Assembly (NCBI GenBank): GCA_963669155.1
Contig: OZ022584.1
Span: 7,957,362 to 8,021,361, forward strand
DNA: 64,000 nucleotides
DNA from: Arbacia lixula
Taxonomy: Eukaryota; Echinodermata; Echinoidea; Arbacioida; Arbaciidae
Direction: 5' to 3'
Positions 37,901-48,856 of this stretch are shown one piece after another. Numbering within the stretch: position 1 is the stretch's first letter; every line of letters starts with the position of its first letter. The translations under genes and the position numbers were made by a program. The notes below the pieces were generated by a model, which saw only the letters and a program-made list of their open reading frames with translations, had not been told where the DNA came from and ran no database searches.

Positions 37901-39303
37901 TGCTCCGCGGTGCATGTGTTCAATGGGAGTACTAACCGCAACGCTCTCATGATTGATACATGCCTCTGAAATGCATGTAACCAACTCCCTCATGACTGAC
38001 TGTGAGTATCATGACAAAGGAAGTGACATATTGTATTTTTGTAAAGTTTTTAAGATGGTCCCTGCGTAGGTGAAACCAAAATGTTCAATCGTCAGTGGAT
38101 GACCTATTCATGTGCTTAATTGTCAACAACAACAACAAACATTCTGGCTAACAAAGGTATCGAAACATGAAGAAATAAAAATAAAACAGAAATCAAATGA
38201 CAGGAAATTAAACAGGAAAGAACGTCTGGATGCAGAATAACGCAAATACAAATCGAAAGAAAGACAAGGACACAGAAAGAAATAAGAAACAAAACAAAGA
38301 ACTATGAAACGAAAAAAAAAGGCGGAATGATGAAAAAAGAAGGACAGAGAGGAAGGACATGAAAATAAGGAAGGCGAGAAATATAAAAGAAAAATCATTG
38401 AAAGGAAAATAGAGAGGAAACAAGAGAGGAAAAGACGCGCCACAGACAGACTGATGAAGAATGTGCCTACTTGCAAGGTCTCCAATGTGCTGATGCCATT
38501 TGTGTATGCCGTCTTTGTCGAGGCGGCTGACACTTCTCCCATTCCGGGTGTCTGCCCTGGTGCCGCACCTGGCATTTTCGCAAATAGGTCGACTTCTGCT
38601 GGAAGGAGAAAAGCAATCAATTAACGTTACATTCATGTCCCTCCCATTTCATGTTCGTTCTTTTTAGGTGTATTTATACACTATTTATACGACATCGACA
38701 CAAGTACAGCATTTCTTTGGGGACACAAAGGTTTCAGGAAGTTCAAAGTAACATTTCCTATTTTGGGGAGGTGAGGAATTACTCCTTGCTGGTCCGTACA
38801 ACAATATGATAATAATAATGATAATAATAATATACAGAGCGCAGAAATTATTCCATAAAGTATATATTCTACTGTGCTTTATGGGACTCCTAAAATGCTT
38901 GCTGTTAATTAAATAGATGTGTTTTGAGGTTTGATTTAAAGTTGTTTATGAGTGGTGCTTTCCTAACTTCCAGGGGTAAGCTATTCCAGAGCTTGGGTGC
39001 TGCACAAGCATATGCTTGATCACCTAGCGTTAATTTTGTTTTGAAGGATCGAATCTGTAAAAGCAGAAGATCCGTTGAACTGCGCAATATGCAGATTATA
39101 TGCAGATTGAGTACATGGCAAAAGAGAGCTGCGTCTAAGATGTTCCATAATCTGTTGGTAGCTGCACCCTCGACCAACTTTGATATGTATTTCGGAGTGG
39201 TTGTAGGTCGTAAGTTCTTAAAGTCTGCATCAAGATCAGGTTTTGTCGATAACGGAGTGATAAGAGCATTAAAATTTTCCCATTGTATTGGAAAGTGACC
39301 GGT

Positions 39304-39340
<37 letters not shown>

Positions 39341-42009
39341 GAGATTAATCAATGATGCGTGAACACAGGAATGAGGACATCGACACATTGGAGGAGGAGT
39401 TTTGTGGGTGTAGGGTCTAATGGGCGTGACTTTTTGCTGAGGTTGGCAATGAGTTTTTCAACTTCGTACTCGGAAAGAGATTTAGAATTGCCTTAAATAT
39501 CTAATCCGTATCATATGAGCATCTACTCAAACGTTTTGTTTTTTCATCAGAATTCGAAGGCCTTCCGGGAAATGTTTACGATCAAATCTATTTGGTTGAA
39601 AAACAAGGTTGTTGACCTCGATCAGTAGGATGTAAATCTCTAGACAAATTGTTGTGCAGGATGATTCTAACCTCGAGACAACTTGTAGGTCATATGTTGT
39701 TTAGATAAGATATTGTTTCATTTTTGGTCCACCCTCCTAGTGATATAATCAGATGAGTACGTAAGAACAGTATGTATTCTCGTATCTTGGTTGAATAATG
39801 TACGATTATGTCCCATGCGCCATCTCTATTCATTGTTGTATGACATTTCACGAGTCGAAGAATTAAAAAAACCTCTTGTGTCGAATAGTGTTTTAAATGG
39901 CGTTTTCTTCGAAACATACCACAAAATGCGTATCCCTGTTATCAGCACTTTATACACATGGCTATAACTATGGACCAAATGCCTTCTTATTTTTCTTATT
40001 TGATTGTTGTCAGTTTATTGTTATATTGATTGTATCCATACAAGGCGTGTACGCCTAAAATATGTTGTTGAAACTTAAAGATTTTTCTTGAAAATTGATT
40101 ATGGACTTTGAAACACCAAGTAGATATATGATAATGAGAAATGTATTTCCGTAGAATAAAGACCTTTTTTTGGTGAGGGGGTGTAAAGATATTAATGACT
40201 TTATTTCTCCATTCATTTTGTTTATATCATTTGACAAGTCTAAGGATTATAAAAACACATTGTATTTTTAAATATCACAAGTGTTAAAATGATATAACTT
40301 TGAATCATATCGACATGATATCGTAACCTGTATATTGATTGAAAGGGGGGGGGGGGGGGGGCTACAGGTAATCATTATGAAAACACAGCACCTACACGTG
40401 AATAAAACAAAAACACGAAATTAAATCTATGACGCACGCGAGCACGTTTCGAGGCAGCAAGTTGTACACTGTGTGAGCAGAGGAAGCCGCAGTGGTCACG
40501 TGGGGGGCACGATCCCGGAGGCACGATACTAGAATGCGGGATGAGGGACAAGATTCTTTTTAAACTTCATAACCTACTACCATTTAATTATCATAATAAT
40601 ATGTCCTTCTACTAGTACTATTGTCAATAATGGTAGTGTTATTTTATTATTATCATTATAATTGCGATTTCTACTTGTTGTTTTCTTTCTTGTCCGTTTT
40701 TGCTTCTACGGGATCACCTCTCGTTAAGTAATCTCTTACTTCTAGATGATCAAATCCACCTCTGATCCACCTCTATGTGTCGCTTTATATATTCCACTGT
40801 GAAATATGAGGTGTATTCATTATGTTCTTGTAACTTTTCCTATGTTTATGATATTTACTACTTCCACTGCTATTTCTACTTACTACTTCTACTCCTACTC
40901 CTACGTGTGTACGAAGTATGACGAAACTGCCCAAAACTTCAATTATGTGCAACAAACTCATTTACCTAAACAAAACGAAATAACTAACAGGTCGCCTTCC
41001 TTATGTTACTCTAGATCTAATCCGCAAGTTACACTGAAAAAAATAATCGTTTACTCACAATTTCAAGTACTTTTTGGAATCAAGTTGTACGTCCCACGTC
41101 GGTTCTAATCTTTTCTAAATTCGCTCTAAAATTTCGTTGCTCCCTCACTCCCGGTCTTGACATACGTATAGTGCTTCATTATTGTAGCCAGCGAAAGAAG
41201 TGCCAAGAGCGTGTTTTGGTTACATAATAATAGCTGTGCACGCAATAAGCCCTCGCGATGTATTCTTGCTAAAATTGCGCCATTGAAAATCATGAGGTGA
41301 AATTAGGTATAGCGTTATCTATAATTGTATTTGCAAAATTAACTATGAACTACATAAATGTCCTATTAAATATGCTATCAACTCAACGTCTTACGTGAGA
41401 ACTAACTCAAAGAGCCTTAGATAAAGGCTATGCTCGGTGCACACTTTCTTTTCGTATGCAAATAGAGATCATTTTACGTCCCAGCGCAGCGAAGAGTGTA
41501 CGTCCGAGAAGGCTGCTCGGAAGCTAAAATCTTGGATTTTCGCGAAATTAATTGGTATGTTGCCAAAATTTCCACTTATTATTTAGTCGATCTTTTACTA
41601 AATCAGTCTTTTACCGGCATTAACGAATGACAGGAAGACGTTTACTTATCTTAATAAATGTAGTTTGCGCATACATGGATTATAAATATCAACAAATACG
41701 TATGGACCTGAAAATGTGTTTAGTAAGTATATTACACATGTAACAGGTATGATTTAACCATCCACTCATCTAACAACCATCCATGCATCCGTCAATCAAC
41801 CAGTACGTCAAAACGTCCAGAAACTAACCTTCGGAAAAGAAGCAGCCTTTCCGTATGTAGATGCATGCCAGGGACATGACGTGGAGGTAGCTGAGACGGG
41901 CTTTGACAGCATCAGGCAGGGGGAGAAGGTCTCTCAGCTTTACGATCTCCGCGTTGATCTGGTCGCGTCGCAGCTTGGACGCCTTCCCCGTGGATCGTTG
42001 CGTCATCAT
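27289..42009 (-). CDS. NPAS4-like: NPAS4/dysfusion-like bHLH-PAS transcription factor, gene span
   Basis: The coding exons, read right to left, are 42009-41829, 38598-38471, 37016-36927, 34246-34138, 32054-31969, 31624-31416, 30147-30041 and 28432-27289. The first seven join in phase 1/0/0/1/0/2 and give 303 residues. These comprise a bHLH ([36 protein letters not shown]), a Gly/Ser/Thr-rich linker, PAS-A ([46 protein letters not shown]) and the first half of PAS-B ([18 protein letters not shown]). The bHLH matches NPAS4 far better than other bHLH-PAS classes. These proteins bind DNA in the nucleus as heterodimers with ARNT-type partners; NPAS4 is an activity-induced neuronal regulator in vertebrates. 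The exon for the end of PAS-B was not found between 28433 and 30040, and the phases require one. The last exon is assigned by strand, position and phase. Confidence 0.85.
28433..30040 (-). other. NPAS4-like intron(s); expected PAS-B exon not found
   Basis: The end of PAS-B (strands with a GGW-x-W type motif) should be coded here by an exon of length 1 mod 3. Reading all three minus frames I saw no convincing candidate. The region is otherwise AT-rich with no repeats that I recognise. Confidence 0.5.
30041..30147 (-). CDS. NPAS4-like: NPAS4-like exon: PAS-B first half
   Basis: It encodes [20 protein letters not shown], then [15 protein letters not shown], matching human [26 protein letters not shown]. 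The acceptor is TGTTTCTGCAG and the donor AGAA|GTAAGG (phase 1). The correct frame has no start codon, so a search for ATG-led frames would miss it. Confidence 0.9.
31187..31273. repeat. GC-rich 87-bp near-perfect palindrome in an NPAS4-like intron
   Basis: The left arm 31187-31230 (CGGCGGTTTCACGTCCTCC inside it) pairs with the right arm 31231-31273, with about four mismatches and no real loop. It is far GC-richer than the surrounding AT-rich intron. Confidence 0.9.
31416..31624 (-). CDS. NPAS4-like: NPAS4-like exon: end of PAS-A and start of PAS-B
   Basis: [22 protein letters not shown] and [15 protein letters not shown] correspond to human LVLIRGRF, FTAFCAPLEP and AMFQSRHAKDLAL. The acceptor is ACCATGAAG and the donor CAACAG|GTCTGT, ending two bases into an Arg codon that the next exon completes. 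Confidence 0.9.
31858..31914. repeat. (GT)n plus G-run
   Basis: A GTGTGT run is followed by about 18 G, in the intron next to the 31969-32054 exon. Confidence 0.95.
31969..32054 (-). CDS. NPAS4-like: NPAS4-like exon: PAS-A, Arg-rich segment
   Basis: It encodes [20 protein letters not shown] and then PFQSSECR, in the position of human LFRCRFNTSKSLRRQSAG. The acceptor is TTTCCATAG and the donor CGG|GTAAGA (phase 0). Confidence 0.85.
32055..34137 (-). other. NPAS4-like intron
   Basis: About 2.1 kb of AT-rich intron. It holds a worn fragment of the CAGGG-TIR family at 33855-33955 (AAAGGATATGAA and its neighbours match 60314 onward) and a C-run at 33982-34003. I see no other feature. Confidence 0.5.
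34138..34246 (-). CDS. NPAS4-like: NPAS4-like exon: PAS-A middle
   Basis: It encodes [20 protein letters not shown] and then [16 protein letters not shown], matching human GDSIYDIIDPADHL. The acceptor is TTCCCTTCAG and the donor CCGG|GTATGT (phase 1). Confidence 0.9.
34430..35590 (+). mobile_element. Ty3/gypsy LTR-retrotransposon fossil, integrase part of pol
   Basis: This fossil fragment lies in an NPAS4-like intron, on the opposite strand to the gene. Its parts in order are a zinc-binding HHCC region, the DDE integrase core, and a C-terminal region. Gag, protease, reverse transcriptase and LTRs are not seen nearby. It is broken, with one or two breaks, and is only a small part of the original. 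The age cannot be judged without relatives. Confidence 0.85.
35598..35699. repeat. Short sequence with 10-bp terminal inverted repeats
   Basis: TTTTGTCGGC at 35598 pairs with GCCGACAAAA at 35690-35699, enclosing about 80 bases. It may be a tiny MITE-like element, lying just past the gypsy fragment. Confidence 0.4.
35700..36926 (-). other. Rest of an NPAS4-like intron
   Basis: AT-rich, with no recognisable element or coding region. Confidence 0.4.
36927..37016 (-). CDS. NPAS4-like: NPAS4-like exon: start of PAS-A
   Basis: Thirty codons in phase 0, [20 protein letters not shown] then [10 protein letters not shown], align with human NPAS4 [20 protein letters not shown]. The acceptor is CTATTTCAG and the donor ATG|GTAAGA. 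Confidence 0.92.
37017..38470 (-). other. NPAS4-like intron
   Basis: No coding region is recognised. A C/A-run pair occurs at 37097-37115, and a GC-richer stretch with several CpG at 37400-37480. Confidence 0.4.
38471..38598 (-). CDS. NPAS4-like: NPAS4-like exon: linker between bHLH and PAS-A
   Basis: It encodes [20 protein letters not shown] and then a Ser/Thr-rich stretch ending STLETLQ. The acceptor CTCCTTCCAG is followed directly by CAG, a NAGNAG pair that could add or drop one Ala. The donor is CAA|GTAGGC (phase 0). The segment is longer than the matching human linker and poorly conserved, so this exon rests mainly on phase and splice sites. Confidence 0.75.
38905..39177 (-). mobile_element. 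LINE reverse transcriptase C-terminal tail
   Basis: [40 protein letters not shown] and [11 protein letters not shown] form the characteristic end of CR1/Jockey-like ORF2 proteins. The frame is open to its stop at 38905. It sits in the first NPAS4-like intron, on the same strand as the gene, as a 5'-truncated insertion. Confidence 0.85.
39304..39346. repeat. (GA)n microsatellite
   Basis: A short GAGAGA run lies just beyond the LINE tail. Confidence 0.95.
39347..41828 (-). other. NPAS4-like intron 1, remainder
   Basis: AT-rich. It contains a G-run at 40346-40362 and an octamer-like ATGCAAAT near 41456. No coding region is recognised. Confidence 0.4.
41829..42009 (-). CDS. NPAS4-like: NPAS4-like exon: bHLH domain
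   Basis: It encodes residues 1-60 from either of two adjacent ATGs (42009 or 42006), beginning [16 protein letters not shown]; vertebrate NPAS4 begins similarly at its bHLH. The donor is CGAAG|GTTAGT (phase 1). A pyrimidine-rich tract and CCCCAG end three bases upstream of the first ATG (42013), so a non-coding 5' exon probably lies further right; I could not place it. Confidence 0.9.
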
Positions 42010-42012
42010 TAT

Positions 42013-43790
42013 CTGGGGTATTGTGTGAAAAGCGGGAGGGGAGAGAAGGGGAGGGAGAGGAAATTTCGAGGAGAGAAGAGAGACGGAGGGAGGAGAGGTG
42101 GAAAGAAGAGGATGGGAGGAGGAGAGAATGGGTAGGTTGGGAGCAGAGAAGGGGGAGGGGTAGAGATGGGTGGGGCGGGGAAGGGCAGAGGGGGACACAA
42201 GGGGTGTTTGTGTGTGTATCCGAGTAAAGAGACAGTAATAGAAAGAGATGAATAGACGAACGCAGAGAGGGAAACAAAAGTACGTATAAAAACAATGATG
42301 ATCATTATAACTATGTACTATAATTATTTTCTCCAACTTTGCTCTTTGACATAAAATCATAAGGGAATTTATATTTGCCATGATGGCACTAATGTTCATC
42401 CGACCAACGAGGCGCCATTGGAAAGCAGTACTTGTAATGAATTTGGCCGAATATGCACAACTTGCCATTGGGTATATTTTGCATAACCACCGAAGATACT
42501 TGGTGTCTAGCTAACGATACAAGTACACATGACAAATAAAGTGCTGCTTAGTAAGATGGATAAGCACACATTGATATTCAAAAATGATATCATTCCCCAG
42601 CGAGGAGGGTGTGGTAGGGTGGTGTCTCCCTTACCACGGTAATTTGACGCATTATAATCATTTTCAGAGCATACTACATGATGATTTAGTTAATTAAATG
42701 CAATCCTCATTCGCTACGCAGATAGGAAAACATAGTGCTACATTACCGCAAACTCAAGGCCTCTAGAAGTAAGGTGAGGGCACACGATTAAAAAATCCCA
42801 CAAAATTGAACATTTGCTTTGTACTTACTTTTCTTTTTGTTTTCTTCTTTTTTTGCGAGCGAGCGAGCGCATTTCACCTTGTCCTTTATTCATTTTCATC
42901 AATCGACATTTCAGCAGATACACTGACATTTTCTGACTTGAAATATTGGAGGATGATTGTACAGGCCACCCCCACAGCGGGAATCTAGGGAAGGATACAT
43001 ACAGCAGTAGATTCACAATTTGTATTAACTGGTAACAAACAGTACGGCTTACCATGGTCTGTAATAAAATGAATGAGAGGCATATTTGAACAAATATGAA
43101 GAAATATGAAAACAGGACAAGAACATCCCATGAATAAAAATATATACATATTTCATTCCTCCCGATTGCTTATCAGAATATTAGTGTGCGTATTCCATCA
43201 ATGAATAGTGCGAAGACGGATCCCATATACCTACATAACGCATGGAGACCTCCTCCAACTCTGGTTTTTCGCATTTTTCGCAAGTTGTACACATGGATTT
43301 TGATTTTGATTAACAAACTTACCCTGCACGTAGTGTTTGTGTGGTGTGTGGATGGTTTCGCTGTCAGAGATGCTTGCAGAGAACTTTATGGTTTCACGAT
43401 GTTATATAGGAGCATCATTGCACACGAGCAGTTGCCATGGTTATGATACTTTGCTTGAATGTTTCCCCCAGATAAAGCTATAAAGCACACCATAAAGCGC
43501 ATTTCATATCTATCTATCCATTTTATTTATCTCGCCAGATTGTGTAAGCACTGCGCACGCGCGAGGCAGCTCCATTTAGAGCGCTGTAGTCTGAACGCAA
43601 TTATTAGGTACATTATCTTCATAGGCTTCATTACACTATCCAAATAAATTAGCGTCATTTTTCTTTATTTTCACAGAAAAATACCCAGACAATAAGAAAT
43701 GATAAGATAATGAAAGTTTGTTATCTATATCAGTTGAAAATACCACAGAGAGTAGGGATTTTTAGTTTCCAGTGAAATTATTTTGTATTC
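42013..43790. other. Upstream region of the NPAS4-like gene
   Basis: On the minus strand 42020-42230 is strongly pyrimidine-rich, which fits a splice-acceptor tract before the first coding exon. No coding region is supported. The promoter is probably here or further right, but I cannot place it. Confidence 0.35.
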
Positions 43791-43794
43791 TGCG

Positions 43795-44330
43795 AGCATC
43801 AATTGACCAATCACATTCCTAGAATACTCATGAATATTCATAGAAGGGCTATAATATACAAATATTGACTGCTATGAGGGGCACAGTTAAAATTATAAGC
43901 CCAAGATGATGTCAAAACCATGACTATGCCCGAAGCGAAGCTGAGGGCATAGTCATGGTTTTGACATCACCGAGGGCCTATGATTTTAACTGTGCCCCGA
44001 ATATTAAGCAATCAATATTTGTTTTATAAACCGAATGTATAGATTCTTCTCATCGATTGGTTAAAAGATTTCCTGAACTGACAAGGCCTACAAGATAGCA
44101 TGTAATAGGCATGTAAATCAACACTCATTGCGCGTACAGGGATTGCGCACACACGAGCGATATCGCGCGGTGTTGAGGTTGTCTTATTATTTTCCGGGCA
44201 CAGTCGATTGCCATGCCCCGGGCACAGTTAATTTTGACGTCATCTTGTTAAAAACGGGGGCACAGCTATTTCGATGACTCTACTTTTAACCAATCAGATG
44301 AGAGGAATCTATGTATGAGGTTTATAATAA
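43795..44330. mobile_element. Foldback (MITE-like) element cluster
   Basis: Arms at 43878-43931 and 43945-43998 (GGGGCACAGTTAAAATTA against its complement) form a 54-bp inverted repeat around a 13-base loop. Weaker pairing extends outward to AATATTGACTGC/GCAATCAATATT. A third partial copy of the end (GGGCACAGTTAATTTTGACG) and of the outer flank (TTTTAACCAATCAGATGAG) follows at 44228-44330, so at least two related copies are joined. Confidence 0.75.
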
Positions 44331-44649
44331 TTCATATGTCCCACACGCACTAAGAACTCGCACAATATGGCAGAAAGTGATGTCTTATGAGTCAGGTGAA
44401 ACATGCTAGTCAACAGTTTGCCCAGATATGTATGTCAAGCGCGAAGGACCAGGCTTCTAATTGTATTGACTGAATTTCTAGGTACTTCTAGGATTTCTTC
44501 CGTGACCTTATAGATGGGCTGAGCCCCGGAATACCACGCACCTTTCGCTACTACAGGGATGTGCGTGGGAGTGGACGATCATCACATGACAACACCGCAT
44601 CATCATGACATCGATTAATGGGAGGTCAGCCCGTCGGGATTCTGTTGTG

Positions 44650-45420
44650 ACTTGAAGACTTATAAATGCTCTTTAAGTCCACCAAAGTACGTCTTTAAAC
44701 CAGAACTTCAACGCAGAAAAAGAAACTTATACCAAATCTTTAAAACGGACTTCGGGTTTAAAGTTAAGCCCCTTCTTAATAGACCTTGCCGCGACAATGT
44801 CGCGACAACGTCGGGATAAGAAACACAGGGTACCGAAGGTCATAAAAACATGGGGTAGAGCTCTCGGCACCGTCTTAACAGACACACGCTGAAAACACTG
44901 CCACGGTAGGTTTCCATAGCAACCTACATGTCTCGCCGGTCGCGCGCAAGATTCAACCCAGGCCCAAACGCGGGAAATACGACACTGTGTTACAGTGACT
45001 GCATTGCGCATGCGTCCTTCCGGCGTACGGGAAAAAAACTTAATAGTCTTAACAGGAGGATTGCCGCGACAACGTCGCGACATTTCGCGGTAATTATCGA
45101 AAGTTACCCTGTAGGCGGGCTGGGGTAGATTTTCGGCAAAAGTTGCCGCGACCTTGCCCGGGCAGCACTCCGTGTGGACCGTTTTAATAGGCAGGGTAAA
45201 AAACAATTACCAGGACGTTGTCGCGGTAATTCAGTTTTCAGAAAGTCTGTTAAGACGGGGCTTTAGACTCAACTTAGACCGGACTTCGGGTTCAACTTTG
45301 CTTAAACCCGACTTCAGAACACCAAATCGTTAAAACGGACTTCGGGTTTACAGTTAGACTCGACTTAGACCCGACTTCGGGTTTATCTTTGCTTAAACCC
45401 GACTTCAAAACACCGGCCAT
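44650..45420. repeat. GC-rich interspersed repeat with GTCGCGACA palindromes
   Basis: Variants of AAACGGACTTCGGGTTTA occur at about 44742, 45285, 45336 and 45376, in both orientations near the ends. Between them are several TTGCCGCGACAACGTCGCG-type palindromic motifs. The 159-codon frame here is made of repeat DNA and matches nothing known. It is probably a non-autonomous transposon. Confidence 0.5.
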
Positions 45421-46009
45421 AGAGTAGAGACCGGAGACCGCAAGACGCTCAAGTGCACATCACGGCCTTTCGCACCGCGCAGTGATGTGTTGAGGCAAGC
45501 GGCACACAGCTGAGCAATACGCTATCAATTATGAATAATGGTCGCGACCTTTCATACGTGCACAGGAATCGCTTTTCACTGTTCCTGAAAAGGGTCATAA
45601 CGCTATGAATGTGAGATTTTACTAACGTTATCGTTTAAGTATACATACTGATTCCAGCTTAGTTTCATGACTTTTGCAAATGGGCTTTTTTCTTCTTCAG
45701 CCTTCTTTACATAAACACTGCAGGATGAAGGCCTCTTCACCAATTTTCCATTTTGATCTATCTTAAGCTGTTCTCTGCCAAACAATGCCGCTTTGTTCTG
45801 TTAAATCATCCCTCCATCTCTTGCTTTGCCTCCCTGACTTGATTCTAGAATTCTCACCGCCTTCGCCAAATTTCGTTTGCATACGTATTTTAAACATGAA
45901 GTCTCTTTGTTATTTTATCCCGAATTCAGTGACATTTCTATTGTAAACTTTTAAAGTTATTTCATTATATAACCATGTATATACATTTTTGTTCAGCTTT
46001 GACAAAAAG
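45421..46009. other. Unassigned intergenic sequence
   Basis: I see no coding region or repeat of note. Confidence 0.4.
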
Positions 46010-46141
<132 letters not shown>

Positions 46142-46981
46142 ACGTCGTATGGGAGAGCTGCCTATCTAGCCCCTCCAACTGAAATTTACGATTTTCCGTT
46201 CCATCGAAGATACCATACTGTTGATAATGTTCGTTGTTGTATGCTATGTTCAATCTATGTCAGACGAATTATTTGTCATGTTTTACCAGTCCAGGTTCTT
46301 TTTAACACTTTTCATTTTGTCGAATCAGTATTACAAGGGAAATTCAACTAAGGCATAAGTCGGGCTCACTGTAATATCTGTCGTAGTATGTAGCTTGGTA
46401 AGTACTGTTTTTTTTTTGGATTGAGTTATTTTAGAACGTTACTTCTTCCGCTCTTTCCTCCGATCTTTCCTGTGGCTGTGCCTGTGGATCTAGTCATTTA
46501 GTTGAGTGGAGGGATAGGCGGGAGAGTGGCGAGCACAGTGGTCAGGGGCCTGTACCTGTTTATTTAGAATGCCAGCGACATCTGATTTAGAAATCACGTT
46601 AGCACCAATGATATAAACCGATTCTTCAAGAGAATGCTAAGTCGGATATCAGTGACATCTCGTGTATCGATACCTGATCGGAATTTTTCAGACAAATTGA
46701 TAGCCTTTCTCACGAAACTCCGCAATGATTAATAAAATATCACTCCGGTTGAAGTATCAAATAAGTATGATTTTGTTAAACATGTTAAATTATGGAGCGA
46801 AATATTGTTTGAAATGCTGAATAGTCTATGGCTTGATTTATAATGCATCATTTTCATAATGATTGGTGTACTGTCAATCTCTCACTTTCTTCTGTTAGAT
46901 CAATTCATCAATTTTCTTTAATGCTTTCCATTTTGGTCATTTGTGTTGAAAGATACCCTGACCTGTATGATGCGGGTGCCT
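46142..46981. other. Unassigned intergenic sequence
   Basis: AT-rich; nothing recognised. Confidence 0.4.
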
Positions 46982-47538
46982 CAAACCGGCCCCCTTGTTT
47001 TCTTTTGAATATTTTCATTCCAAGATAACCAAATAAAATTCTAAAATTTCACACACAAATCAGCAAAATAATGCTCTTTCAAAAACTATTTTTGGATTGA
47101 AGATTAACAATAAAATTTCGGAGAAAATGCGCTTCGAATATTACTCGATAAATCGCCGCACATTCACATCACTGAACCTTGAAACCGGCCCCGACCGATA
47201 ATGTGCGATATCTCCGTCAATCCGACGAGTACAGTGCCGACATTTCACCAGTATTGCGTCTCGATCATGCTCGTTCCAGTGCAGTGAAAAATGACGGGAA
47301 AGTTTCGGCGATCGACGAGAAAATCACGGAAGTACGAACGCAAGTTGAAAAACGGAGATGTTTCGAACGAAAATGTGCAATTGCCAAATAAGTGCACATT
47401 TTGTCTAATTTTGCTTCCGAAAATCTTGCATTTGGTTTACTAATGCGTAAATACATAAGAAATCGCGCATCCAACCTTCGATAACGCGCACTGCGCAGAA
47501 ATACGCGGGGGCCGGTTTCAAGGGTAGGGGCCGGTTTG
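46982..47538. mobile_element. TIR element with nested inverted repeats (CAAACCGGCCCC)
   Basis: The outer ends are CAAACCGGCCCC (46982-46993) and its complement GGGGCCGGTTTG (47527-47538). An inner pair, CCTTGAAACCGGCCCCG (47177) and GGGGCCGGTTTCAAGG (47508), nests inside. The inner part is GC-rich with a 70-codon frame of unknown meaning. It is probably one non-autonomous element inserted in, or duplicated from, another. Confidence 0.65.
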
Positions 47539-47539
47539 T

Positions 47540-48147
47540 GGACCACTTATGATAAATGATAATCTACGCAAACAGCCATTCTTAAAATGTCTGAATATTG
47601 AAGAAAGGGTTACTACATGCATGTGTTGATATTCACAACTGATGCAAAAATCTCAATCACACATACATAGACTTATTCATTCAAAAATAAATAAGCGAAC
47701 ATGAGTGAATGTTCAACATTAAACAGTGTTAAAATATTGGATTGCTTAGACTAGCCCTCTGATCTACGGAATGCTCGAATGATACTCAACATTTTGAAAT
47801 ACCTTTTAACCTTTTTCATGAATCCCCCCTTCAATGGAGTGATGTTAAACAAGCGAGCACCTTTCCCTGCCACAGCTGATTTTATGCTTAGCGAATTCTG
47901 ACAAAATGCAGCAGAAATGTTATCATAGCACGCGTAATGCAAATTTATTCACTTTTCACAGTCCTAATTATGCAACTCAGCTTTCCATAAGCCAATATTG
48001 TTCACATGGATCATCCGATCGAGAACAATAGATGCGACAGGGTCCGAGCAGTTCCAGCATTTAGAGCTGAGGTTAGAGTTGTCATTGTGTCGAGAAATGC
48101 GCCCCAGGAGGATGTAGTACTGTGGTAGAGGATCATGTTTGGTGAAG
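47540..48147. other. Unassigned intergenic sequence
   Basis: AT-rich; nothing recognised. Confidence 0.4.
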
Positions 48148-48856
48148 CAGGGAAGTGTTATAGGATTGGAGTAGAAACTCGAGCATAATACATTCAAACA
48201 TCTGTATGGGTTCTAAAGCGTGCTCATGAATGTCAAAAGAATTCCATAATCATGACAATGCTTTGATGTTCCATGTGCCGAGCCGACATTTAGCTGATGT
48301 CAACTTGAAAAGAAATTTCTTTAATTTCCCATTTGTCTGTAGACGTTTTGTTTTTGACAAATTCGTTTGCCAACTATAAGGAAGTTAACGGCAGATAATG
48401 ACAGATCCTAATACTCTACTTTTGTTTCGAAAAGTATTGAGGAATCATTAAAAATCGGACATATCAGCTATTTGTATTAATTACAAAATTGACCAATTTC
48501 TTCACTTTCCGACAACTTGTGCATTTGGGAGATTCAACCACCCTCAAAATGATATATTAAGCTGTGTGTTATCATTAACGGCGTTTGTGTGTGTTTGCGT
48601 GAAGCAGAGATATTTTACTTGAAAAACTTGTTTATTTGTGTTTGCTGATACCTGTTGTGCTCATGGAAGTATTAATGTCATTAACAGAACGGGACAAGCG
48701 AAATGAGACTGTACATTTCTTTTGTTCACACAATCATGTTCATAATTGTTCAAACACCTGAACAGCACCTGTTGGGAACACCATAACTTTTCAGCGGCTT
48801 GGCACATGGGTTCAAAGAAAGAAAGTTGCTTCCTATCCTTCCATAACACATCCCTG
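48148..48856. mobile_element. CAGGG-TIR non-autonomous DNA transposon
   Basis: The element is 709 bp, collinear with 19722-20428, starts CAGGGAAGTG and ends AACACATCCCTG. It is flanked by a perfect 7-base repeat GGTGAAG (48141-48147 and 48857-48863), which reads as a target-site duplication. Confidence 0.8.

Noticed and set aside
41824-42468. Full 214-codon frame upstream of the bHLH
   Set aside because: The part before residue 154 is a low-complexity pyrimidine tract that fits a splice acceptor. Only the bHLH from 42009 is supported.
44727-45206. 159-codon minus-strand frame
   Set aside because: It lies wholly within the GC-rich repeat, and its residues come from repeat palindromes.
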